Source: an uncultured Bacteroidia bacterium
GTDB taxonomy: Bacteria; Bacteroidota; Bacteroidia; Bacteroidales; UBA932
NCBI GenBank assembly: GCA_902766985.1
Contig: CACXFP010000277.1
Span: 1-7,527, forward strand
Direction: 5' to 3'
Length of the DNA stretch: 7,527 bases
The translations under genes were made by a program, and so were the position numbers. Below the pieces are notes generated by a model. That model was not told where the DNA came from. It searched no databases and saw nothing but the letters and a program-made list of their open reading frames with translations. Position 1 is the first letter of the stretch. The number at the start of each line of letters is the position of its first letter. Positions 1-5,227 of this stretch are shown here, one piece after another.

Positions 1-153
1 ATCGGGGAGCAGACCGAAAGCAGGCTCCTGCTGCACTACGGAAGCGTGGCCCGCATAGCCGCGGCCCCCGTATCAGACCTTTCCGCATTCGTCGGCCCCG
101 CCCTTGCCGAAAGGATCCATTCCGCCCTTTCCGGTCCGGAAAAATCGGGATAA
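1..153 (+). CDS. uvrC: UvrC, excinuclease ABC subunit C, C-terminal end (5' truncated by window)
   Basis: The first 50 codons, ending in TAA at 151-153, encode the C-terminal helix-hairpin-helix region of UvrC. The segment begins IGEQTESRLLLHYGSV and later has FVGPALAERIHSAL, which is the usual two-hairpin pattern at the end of UvrC (IGxxTxxxLLxHFGSV ... VGxAxAExI). UvrC makes the dual incisions around bulky DNA lesions handed over by UvrA/UvrB, and the HhH domain binds DNA during the 5' incision. The nuclease domains lie outside the window, so their integrity cannot be judged. Identification rests on this short motif from memory. Another HhH protein such as a DNA ligase or RuvA is less likely, because the frame ends shortly after the second hairpin, as UvrC does. 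Confidence 0.83.
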   Translation: MGEQTESRLLLHYGSVARIAAAPVSDLSAFVGPALAERIHSALSGPEKSG

Positions 154-186
154 AAGACAGGTTTTGCCAGGTTTCCATGTCTTTTT
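152..186 (+). terminator. Possible AT-rich terminator hairpin after uvrC
   Basis: AAAAGACA (152-159) can pair with TGTCTTTT (178-185). The stem is extended by G160-G161 with C175-C176 around a bulged A177, leaving a 13-base loop. The 5' arm overlaps the uvrC stop codon, and the 3' arm plus T186 forms the U-run. This resembles a weak A-tract/U-tract terminator. Its 3' arm is also used by a competing longer hairpin (176-212), so it may be one state of a switch, or only one of the two may form. Confidence 0.4.
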
Positions 187-212
187 GATGGAAAAAACAA
201 GGAAAAGACATG
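176..212 (+). repeat. 10-bp perfect inverted repeat upstream of pnuC, competing with the 152-186 hairpin
   Basis: CATGTCTTTT (176-185) and AAAAGACATG (203-212) are perfect reverse complements separated by 17 bases. The left arm is the same segment that pairs with 152-159, so the two hairpins are mutually exclusive. The right arm is not followed by a T-run, so this form would not itself terminate. The repeat could equally be a protein-binding dyad in DNA. It lies 50 bases upstream of the likely pnuC start. Confidence 0.5.
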
Positions 213-225
213 AATCAGGCGGGAA

Positions 226-257
226 TTGTGTCTTTCTCGAAAGATTGCGATATTTGC
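226..257 (+). promoter_or_regulatory. Candidate Bacteroidota promoter for pnuC
   Basis: TTG at 226-228 is followed, 20 bases on, by GATATTTGC (249-257), which resembles the Bacteroidota -7 consensus TAnnTTTG with one mismatch in the first TA. Spacing to the TTG matches the usual 19-21 bases. The start of transcription would fall at about 262-264, essentially on the pnuC ATG at 262. Either the mRNA is leaderless or this match is fortuitous and pnuC is transcribed from further upstream. Confidence 0.28.
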
Positions 258-261
258 AGCG

Positions 262-1065
262 ATGAAAACCAAAGAGGAAAAATTCAATTTCTGGTTCAGT
301 GCCTTTCTCCTGACGGGGATGGTGCTCATAGCCGTCTACAGCTTCATCTACGAGGCCGGAAAGCCTGAGGCCAGGGTGCTTATGCAGGCCATAGCCGGCG
401 GCGCTGCCGTCATGGGCGTAACCAACACCGTGCTTTCTGCCAACGGAAGCATCTGGACCTTCCTTTTCGGCTTGCTTGACGTAGTATGCTGCTCGATAGT
501 CTATTTTGACAGTGGCATAATGGGAACCTTCGCCCTGCATGTCCTGTATTTCCTGCCCATGCAGTTTATCGGTTTCTGGCAGTGGCGCAAACGCGGAGCA
601 GGTGACAGGGTGGTCGATACGGACGGAGAGGTCCGCGAGGCCAAGGTCCGGGCCCGCAGGTTCACAGGAAAGCAGTGGGCTATGGTGGCCGGAGCCTTCA
701 TTGTCGGCACCGCCATAGCCTTCGCCATCCTCTACGGCATTGACCTGGCCCAGTTCAAGGCCGGAAGGATAGCTGAATTGGACAAGGCGAAAATCCTGCT
801 CGATTCCGCCCTCGTCGTGCTGAACATACTCGGACAGGTCCTCCTCTCCCTTGCCTTCACAGAGCAGTGGTACCTCTGGATTCTCGTCAATATCGTGTCC
901 ATCCTGCTGTGGACCAACAGGTTGATCAGTCCTGACGCGACAGGGTACACGGCCGTGATGCTGGTCAAGTATGTTTTCTATTTCCTAAACTCCTTGAACG
1001 GATTGCGTATCTGGTTGAAACTCAGTTCGTCTCATCAGATTCCAGAGAAGAGGGGCTGCTGCTGA
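262..1065 (+). CDS. pnuC: PnuC-family nicotinamide riboside (vitamin) transporter
   Basis: This is a 267-residue integral membrane protein with several hydrophobic segments (first about residues 9-30). PnuC proteins are facilitators with a SWEET-like fold that let nicotinamide riboside or related vitamins cross the inner membrane; intracellular phosphorylation traps the substrate for NAD synthesis. The signatures are YFLPMQFIGFWQWRKRG ending near residue 113, with the aromatic GFWQW at 104-108, and EQWYLWILVNIVSILLW from residue 201, containing a WxxW (203-206). A charged, probably cytoplasmic loop of about 25-30 residues follows residue 110, so the protein is at the long end of the family. 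The position that is often Trp in GWYxW is Phe105 here, so substrate (nicotinamide riboside, thiamine or riboflavin) cannot be assigned with certainty. ATG 262 is preferred over TTG 226 because it immediately precedes the family-like N terminus. No kinase or NAD gene is adjacent. Confidence 0.85.
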   Translation: MKTKEEKFNFWFSAFLLTGMVLIAVYSFIYEAGKPEARVLMQAIAGGAAVMGVTNTVLSANGSIWTFLFGLLDVVCCSIVYFDSGIMGTFALHVLYFLPMQFIGFWQWRKRGAGDRVVDTDGEVREAKVRARRFTGKQWAMVAGAFIVGTAIAFAILYGIDLAQFKAGRIAELDKAKILLDSALVVLNILGQVLLSLAFTEQWYLWILVNIVSILLWTNRLISPDATGYTAVMLVKYVFYFLNSLNGLRIWLKLSSSHQIPEKRGCC

Positions 1066-1083
1066 CATGTCAGTTTTTCCCCT
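1051..1083 (+). terminator. Weak terminator-like palindrome at the end of pnuC
   Basis: CTGACATGTCAG (1062-1073) is a perfect 12-base palindrome containing the pnuC stop codon and is followed by TTTTT (1074-1078). Outside it, AGGGG (1051-1055) can pair with CCCCT (1079-1083) across an internal loop. The inner stem is only 4 bp with a CATG loop, so termination is likely weak. An 8-base T-run follows at 1102-1109. Confidence 0.33.
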
Positions 1084-1088
1084 AAATG

Positions 1089-1120
1089 TTTTATTTCTCG
1101 GTTTTTTTTGCTTACTTTGC
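1089..1120 (+). promoter_or_regulatory. Candidate promoter of acpP
   Basis: TTACTTTGC (1112-1120) matches the Bacteroidota -7 element TAnnTTTGC with one mismatch. TTTT at 1089-1092 sits exactly 19 bases upstream, where a TTTG-like -33 element is expected. Transcription would start near 1126, giving a leader of about 50 bases that is very rich in A and T and unstructured. Such leaders are common before highly expressed Bacteroidota genes, which lack Shine-Dalgarno sites. Confidence 0.5.
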
Positions 1121-1174
1121 ACGACATTCGTATTGAAACGTATATTAAAAACATAAACTTTAAATTTTACAATC

Positions 1175-1423
1175 ATGACTCAAGAAGAAATTGTAAAACA
1201 GGTCAAAGCGATTATCGTTGACAAACTCGGAGTTGAAGAATCTGAAGTTACCGAGACTGCCAACTTCACCAATGACCTCGGAGCAGATTCCCTCGACACC
1301 GTAGAGCTTCTTATGGAGTTCGAGCGCGTGTTCGGAATCAAGATTCCCGATGAGGAGACCAGCGCTATCGCCACCGTAGGTGACGCCATCGCAAAGGTTC
1401 AGGCCAAACTCGCCGAGAAATAG
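1175..1423 (+). CDS. acpP: Acyl carrier protein
   Basis: This 82-residue acidic protein has the length and sequence of bacterial AcpP. The phosphopantetheine attachment motif GADSLD is present, with Ser39 as the modified residue; it is followed by helix II ([18 protein letters not shown]). AcpP carries growing acyl chains in the cytoplasm during type II fatty acid synthesis and donates acyl groups to phospholipid, lipid A and biotin/lipoate pathways. ATG 1175 gives a standard N terminus and follows an AT-rich leader. Codons appear more A/T-rich than in neighbouring genes, which may reflect high expression. The gene stands alone: a terminator follows directly, and fabF, its usual downstream partner in many bacteria including Bacteroides, is not there. 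A specialised paralogue is possible, but the sequence is that of a housekeeping ACP. Confidence 0.96.
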   Translation: MTQEEIVKQVKAIIVDKLGVEESEVTETANFTNDLGADSLDTVELLMEFERVFGIKIPDEETSAIATVGDAIAKVQAKLAEK

Positions 1424-1446
1424 TTCCAACCAAAACGGAAAACAAA

Positions 1447-1480
1447 GGCCCGGAGGATTTCCCTTCGGGCCTATTTTTAT
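1447..1480. terminator. Bidirectional rho-independent terminator between acpP and the DUF4270 gene
   Basis: GGCCCGGAGG (1447-1456) pairs with CCTTCGGGCC (1462-1471) over 10 bp, including one G-U when read on the plus strand, with an ATTTC loop. TATTTTTAT follows on the plus strand. On the minus strand the hairpin is followed by TTTGTTTTCC. It lies 23 bases after the acpP stop and 22 bases after the end of the convergent DUF4270 gene, so it can terminate both transcripts. Confidence 0.9.
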
Positions 1481-1493
1481 ATCATGCAGGACG

Positions 1494-3161
1494 TCAGTCC
1501 CGGGGAATACCGAACGTAATCTTCATCTTGGGCCTTTCCTCGGTATCCGTGGCAGTAGGTCCGACGAGGACTGCATTGTAGAAATCATCCTTGTCCAGAA
1601 CTGTCTGGGTTGTCGTGGAAGAAGAGGATGAGTTGGCGCCCATCATCATCATGGAAAGGTACATGTAGTTGTTGTAGCCATATCCTCCTCCTCCATACCC
1701 ATATCCTCCATATCCATAGCCGCCGTAGCCGCCGTAACCGCCGCCATAGAGGCTGTTGTAATAGCTGTAATATGCCATCTGCCTGTAGTAGTCGGACATC
1801 TCGTCGTTGCCGGAAGATGTGGTGGTGACCTCTTCGTCCATAATGAGGAACCAGACGTCGAAATGCGGAAGGTTCTCATCGTCTTCCGCCTTGCGGATCA
1901 GCTGCTGGGCATGGAGGGTGATGTCGGGAGTGTACTTCAGGGTGGACCTGTTTATCTGCCCCTGGTTCTCGGTGCTGATGTTGGCGTCGGACAGGGAGGC
2001 GAAGGCTACCTGCTTGTCGACATGGAGCCTGGCCGTAGGACTCAGTACCTTTGGATAGAGGTACATCGTGGTGTAGTCCTCGGGGAAAATGAAGGGGAGT
2101 TCGATGGTAGCCTTGGTGATGATGGCTGCATCGGGATCGCCGAACTTCGAGATTTCTTCCCTCATGAGTTTCCTGAGCGAGGAGGCGGGGATCATCGGTT
2201 TAAGGCCGGTGCCTCCTTCCACGTATATCCTGTCGGTAGCCGGTCCTTCCATCGCGTCCGATTCGTGTGAGGACGTGTTGAAGGCGTACTGGGTGATGTC
2301 GTTGATGGCCGAAGCCCTGGTGGTGGCAAGGGAATCCAGGTTGTAGAGTTCCGACGGAGAGAAATAGAAGAGCAGGGAGGTGTCTTTCCTGACCCCGTCG
2401 AATGTGCTGCGGAATTTCAGTTCCGCGAGATTGCCGTTCCAGTTTACCGAAGAGGAAGTGGAATAGTAAGAGCCGGAGGATGTTACGGTGAAGGCCTTGA
2501 GGTTGAATTTGTCGATCCGGCCACCGATGCCCCTCGGTTCGTCGACCGTGATATAGATTCCGGGGAATTTCTTCAGATAGGCGCCAAGCGAGTCGAGGTC
2601 CTTCTCAAGGATGTTCATGTATTTCTTTCCGAATTCTTCCGAGAAGTCGAAGGAGAGGGAGTCCTGTCCGCTGTACACGACCTGTCCCTTGGTGACGAGG
2701 TGCGAGTCGTCATATTTCACCTTGCTTCTGGCATAGTAGTCCTTCGACCCCATCCTTTCGGTGAGTTCGTACACGTTCACGTTCTGGATGATGTACTGCT
2801 GGTTCTTGTCGGCGACAGAAGTCGTGTCGGCAACGGCGGAAAAGTGGAACCCCTTGAACTCAGGATTCGAACCCATGTCGATGTCCAGGACAGCCGGTAC
2901 CAGGGTGAGGGCGCAGCCCCTGGTGGTGAGGCCGAACCGTTCGTCCCGTATGGCGCCGATCACAATCTTGTCGGAGGAGAAGCCGGAAAGGCTGTCCACG
3001 ATTTTCATCTGGATGTCGGGGATGTCGAACTCGGCTGTATAAAGGTCATACTGGGAATCGCTGGGGAGGAAATCCTCGCCGAGACGGCTGTTTGTATTTA
3101 TGCACGAAATGCAGCCTGCAAGGGCTGCAAATACGATAAATGATGCGCTTTTCAGATTCAT
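1494..3161 (-). CDS. DUF4270 family lipoprotein with Gly/Tyr-rich segment
   Basis: This is a 555-residue secreted protein of unknown function. The N terminus MNLKSASFIVFAALAGC is a lipoprotein signal with lipobox LAGC and lipidated Cys17, so it is anchored in a membrane, probably the outer one. The mature part starts with the DUF4270-type pattern: NSRLGEDFLPSD, then a segment with DSLSGFSSDKIVIGAIRDERFGLT near residues 57-80, where family members have a similar segment describing a returned or changed state of the protein. The body is polar and predicted to be mainly beta. Near the C terminus a Gly/Tyr-only tract (residues 472-496) is followed by MMMM (504-507) and a Ser/Thr run (511-518), then a final beta-like segment ending FGIPRD. 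ATG 3161 overlaps the stop of the upstream GT5-like gene (ATGA), implying translational coupling. DUF4270 is known mostly from Bacteroidota; no biochemical role is established as far as I know. Assignment is from family resemblance, without a profile search. Confidence 0.82.
   Translation of the reverse strand: MNLKSASFIVFAALAGCISCINTNSRLGEDFLPSDSQYDLYTAEFDIPDIQMKIVDSLSGFSSDKIVIGAIRDERFGLTTRGCALTLVPAVLDIDMGSNPEFKGFHFSAVADTTSVADKNQQYIIQNVNVYELTERMGSKDYYARSKVKYDDSHLVTKGQVVYSGQDSLSFDFSEEFGKKYMNILEKDLDSLGAYLKKFPGIYITVDEPRGIGGRIDKFNLKAFTVTSSGSYYSTSSSVNWNGNLAELKFRSTFDGVRKDTSLLFYFSPSELYNLDSLATTRASAINDITQYAFNTSSHESDAMEGPATDRIYVEGGTGLKPMIPASSLRKLMREEISKFGDPDAAIITKATIELPFIFPEDYTTMYLYPKVLSPTARLHVDKQVAFASLSDANISTENQGQINRSTLKYTPDITLHAQQLIRKAEDDENLPHFDVWFLIMDEEVTTTSSGNDEMSDYYRQMAYYSYYNSLYGGGYGGYGGYGYGGYGYGGGGYGYNNYMYLSMMMMGANSSSSSTTTQTVLDKDDFYNAVLVGPTATDTEERPKMKITFGIPRD
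1674..1748 (-). repeat. Degenerate Gly-Tyr codon repeat inside the DUF4270 gene
   Basis: These 25 codons (residues 472-496) encode only glycine (16) and tyrosine (9), in irregular GGY and GY units. At DNA level the units are short GGN/TAY combinations with mixed synonymous codons, so this is not a perfect microsatellite, and it has probably been kept by selection on the protein. Tracts of this kind are flexible and adhesive or prone to self-association. Confidence 0.85.
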
Positions 3162-3982
3162 TCCTGCAAAAGGTCGTAAAAACTGCTGTATTCGTCAATG
3201 TAGGAGCCGTCCTCCATGGCTTTCCCGTTGAAGGGAAGGATCTTCTTTCCGCTCTTCGAGCAGAAGTCCGCCAATGCCGGATCCACGTCTTTCGAGGAGA
3301 ATATCACTCCGTCGGAATACTGAGCAGCCAGTTCCGCAAGTTTTATGCCATCGGGCTTGTCCAGAAGAGCCACGTCTTCAGGTTTTACGCCTCCGTAAAG
3401 TATGGTTCCGGAAAGGCTGTCCGGGAAGGCCTGTCCGGGGATGTCACCGTAGAAAGAGGTGACGACCTTGGCGTTGGAGAAGATGGGATCCTGGATATAG
3501 GCTTTCTTCAGATACAGGGGGACGACGCTTGCCATCCATCCCTGGCAGTGGATGATGTCAGCCGCCCAACGGAGTTTCTTCACGGACTCCAGGACGCCAC
3601 GGGCAAAGAAAATGGCCCGCTCGGCATTGTCCTGGAAGAAGGTACCGTCTTCCGCCTTGTATATCTGCTTGCGTTTGAAGTAGTCTTCGTTGTCGATGAA
3701 GTACACCTGCATCCTTGCGGAGGGAATGGATGCGACCTTGATGACCAGGGGATGGTCGGCATCCCCGATGATGAGGTTCATTCCGGAAAGGCGGATGACT
3801 TCATGGAGCTGGTTCTTTCTTTCGTTCACGCATCCGTAACGGGGCATGAAGGAGCGTATTTCCTTTTTCCTTTCCTGCATGCCCTGTGGAAGATAGCGTC
3901 CGGTCAGGGACACCTCGCTCTCCGGGAGGTAAGGGAAAATCTCGGAGCTTACGAACAGGACTTTCTTTACAGGATCAGACAT
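3158..3982 (-). CDS. Short glycogen/starch synthase-like protein (GT5 N-terminal domain only), probably non-catalytic
   Basis: This 274-residue protein resembles the N-terminal Rossmann domain of GT5 glycogen synthases: KVLFVSSEIFPYLPESE at residues 7-23, then FMPRYG at 45-50 and an NERxNQLHEVIRLSGMNLI block from residue 53. Bacteroidales genomes carry proteins of this length and sequence, often labelled glycogen/starch synthase. A true GlgA is about 480 residues with a second Rossmann domain holding the donor-site Arg/Lys and Glu; that half is absent. The N-terminal donor loop KxGGLGDV is replaced by PESEVSLTGR (20-29), and the HxHxW-type site reads HCQGW (145-149), with Gln147 where relatives I recall have His. 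Catalysis by the usual mechanism is therefore unlikely; a binding or regulatory role is inferred. ATG 3982 is preceded by a good -7 element. The stop overlaps the DUF4270 start by 4 bases, so the two form an operon, an association I recall as conserved in Bacteroidales. Confidence 0.85.
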   Translation of the reverse strand: MSDPVKKVLFVSSEIFPYLPESEVSLTGRYLPQGMQERKKEIRSFMPRYGCVNERKNQLHEVIRLSGMNLIIGDADHPLVIKVASIPSARMQVYFIDNEDYFKRKQIYKAEDGTFFQDNAERAIFFARGVLESVKKLRWAADIIHCQGWMASVVPLYLKKAYIQDPIFSNAKVVTSFYGDIPGQAFPDSLSGTILYGGVKPEDVALLDKPDGIKLAELAAQYSDGVIFSSKDVDPALADFCSKSGKKILPFNGKAMEDGSYIDEYSSFYDLLQE

Positions 3983-4009
3983 TGCTTTTCTTTTTGCGAA
4001 AATTCATAC

Positions 4010-4040
4010 AAAAGTAATAAAAATTTTTCTAATCTCCATA
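4010..4040 (-). promoter_or_regulatory. Candidate promoter of the GT5-like/DUF4270 operon
   Basis: Read on the minus strand, TACTTTTG (4017 to 4010) matches the TAnnTTTG -7 consensus perfectly. The corresponding -33 position, about 4040-4037, reads TATG and is poor. Transcription would start near 4004, leaving an A-rich leader of about 20 bases before the ATG at 3982. Confidence 0.6.
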
Positions 4041-4054
4041 TTTTAGTATCTTTG
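4024..4054 (+). promoter_or_regulatory. Candidate promoter of the ftsX operon
   Basis: TATCTTTG (4047-4054) is a perfect TAnnTTTG -7 element. TTTT at 4024-4027 is placed 19 bases upstream in the -33 position. Transcription would start near 4060, about 20 bases before the ftsX ATG. It overlaps the divergent promoter 4010-4040. Confidence 0.62.
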
Positions 4055-4079
4055 AACCGAATTTGGGATAGTCTGTGCA

Positions 4080-4958
4080 ATGTCTAAAGGCGAGAATAAA
4101 CTAATTCGGAGGAGGCTTGCGAATTCATATCTGTCGACGGTGATCAGTATCAGCCTGGTGCTGTTGCTGGTAGGCATAGCATCCCTTCTGCTTGTCAATG
4201 CCAGGAGCGTATCCGATTATTTCAAGGAGAACATGCAGGTGTCCATCCTCCTGAAGCAGGAGGTCGAGGATGATCAGGCCGCTGCCTTGAAGGCCGTCAT
4301 CGATTCCATGCGGTTCATCAAGACCACGGAGACCGTTTCCCGCGAGCAAGGCATCCGCGAAATGTCGGATATGCTCGGAGAGGACTTCCTTTCGGTCTTT
4401 TCCTCGGCTCCCGTGCCGATTTCCATCATGGCCACCCTCAATGCGGAATACATGTCTCCGGACAGCCTCGAAGTGGTCAGCCGTGAGGTCTCGGCCTTCC
4501 CGGAGGTGGATGAGGTGGTGTGGCAGCAGAATCTCGTGAACGCCCTCAACTCCAACCTTGGGAAAATCTCACTGGTGATCGGGGTGTTCATCCTGCTTCT
4601 CCTCTTCATCTCTTACGTGCTTATCAACAACACCGTCCGGCTCAACGTCTTCTCACGCCGGTTCACTATCCATACCATGCAGCTTGTCGGGGCGACCAGG
4701 TCGTTCATCCGCGCACCGTTCATGGTGCAGGCCTGTTTCCAGGGGCTGATTTCCGCCTTCGTGGCCATCATCATGCTCGTAGCCATCCTCTTCTTCCTGC
4801 GCAGCGAATTCGCGCAGCTTTTCGAGGTGTTCGAACTTTCATCCCTGCTGGTCGTCGTGGGAATCGTGGTGGTCACCGGATTGGTCATCTGCCTGTTCAG
4901 TACGTATTTTGTGGTGAACAGGCTTGTCCGGCTCAGCAAGGATGAACTATATGCTTAG
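4080..4958 (+). CDS. ftsX: Cell division protein FtsX (ABC-type permease subunit)
   Basis: This 292-residue inner-membrane protein has the FtsX layout. There is a short basic cytoplasmic N terminus (KLIRRRLANSYLST), TM1 at about 18-40, a large periplasmic domain (about 41-158), and three C-terminal TM segments at about 160-185, 221-241 and 252-279. The segment between TM2 and TM3, with RRFTIHTMQLVGATRSFIRAPF, is the conserved cytoplasmic loop (usually xEIxxMxLVGAxxxFIRxPF) that couples to the FtsE ATPase. FtsEX uses ATP hydrolysis to activate peptidoglycan hydrolases at the division site. No ftsE lies next to it in this window. ATG 4080 is favoured by its position 20 bases after the predicted transcription start and by the family-like N terminus. 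It is the first gene of an operon with DUF3098, uppP and lpxH. Confidence 0.93.
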   Translation: MSKGENKLIRRRLANSYLSTVISISLVLLLVGIASLLLVNARSVSDYFKENMQVSILLKQEVEDDQAAALKAVIDSMRFIKTTETVSREQGIREMSDMLGEDFLSVFSSAPVPISIMATLNAEYMSPDSLEVVSREVSAFPEVDEVVWQQNLVNALNSNLGKISLVIGVFILLLLFISYVLINNTVRLNVFSRRFTIHTMQLVGATRSFIRAPFMVQACFQGLISAFVAIIMLVAILFFLRSEFAQLFEVFELSSLLVVVGIVVVTGLVICLFSTYFVVNRLVRLSKDELYA

Positions 4959-4984
4959 GAACGTGTTTCAGAAAGATCAGATTT

Positions 4985-5227
4985 ATGGATAAAGGAATGG
5001 CAACCAACCGCAAAGGATTGAGGCTCATGATAATAGGAGTCCTTGTCATGATTGCGGGTTACATCTTGATGATAGGAGGGGGCAGCGACGATCCCCAGGT
5101 GTTCAATTATGCGATGTTTGATTTCAGGAGGCTCACTGCGGCTCCGATCGTAATAATCTGCGGGGTGGTGATCGTAGTGGTCGCCATCATGAATGTGGTC
5201 CGCAAGGACAAGGAGGAAGGGAAATGA
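4985..5227 (+). CDS. DUF3098 small membrane protein
   Basis: This 80-residue protein has two predicted TM helices, about residues 12-30 and 53-72. They are joined by a conserved hairpin GGGSDDPxVFNYAMFDFRR (31-49), which is the hallmark of DUF3098. The tail is short and charged (VRKDKEEGK). Family members in Bacteroidota lie between ftsX and uppP, as here, which suggests a link to cell-wall synthesis at division, but no function is known to me. It starts 26 bases after ftsX. ATG 4985 or the in-frame ATG at 4997 (Met5) could be used. Its TGA overlaps the uppP ATG (ATGA), implying coupled translation. Confidence 0.88.
   Translation: MDKGMATNRKGLRLMIIGVLVMIAGYILMIGGGSDDPQVFNYAMFDFRRLTAAPIVIICGVVIVVVAIMNVVRKDKEEGK

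Noticed and set aside
154..261. TPP or NAD-II riboswitch upstream of the pnuC-family gene
   Set aside because: The conserved CTGAGA and ACCTGA-type elements of TPP aptamers are not present, and I see no match to the NAD-II pattern. Only competing simple hairpins are visible.
226..261. TTG start adding 12 residues to the pnuC product
   Set aside because: The ATG at 262 leads straight into a normal family N terminus, and the extra residues (starting with a rare TTG) overlap the promoter-like region.
1674..1748. CRISPR-like or mobile repeat array
   Set aside because: The periodicity comes from Gly and Tyr codons in one reading frame with no spacers or constant repeat unit.
1863..3143. Plus-strand open frames (1863-2270, 2700-3143) inside the DUF4270 gene
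   Set aside because: They are antisense to a coherent lipoprotein with signal peptide, show no recognisable motif, and lack a promoter-like sequence ahead of them.
3158..3982. Functional glycogen synthase (glgA)
   Set aside because: Only about half the normal length, with no C-terminal Rossmann domain, the donor loop lost and the histidine site altered.
3158..3982. Recent truncation or frameshift pseudogene of glgA
   Set aside because: The length and sequence match intact short Bacteroidales proteins as I recall them, the stop is precisely coupled to the next start, and no C-terminal remnant follows.
3140..4087. 315-codon open frame on the plus strand, antisense to the GT5-like gene
   Set aside because: It mirrors the opposite strand of a recognisable protein, has no recognisable domain, and runs through the divergent promoters. 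It is a by-product of codon bias in the real gene.
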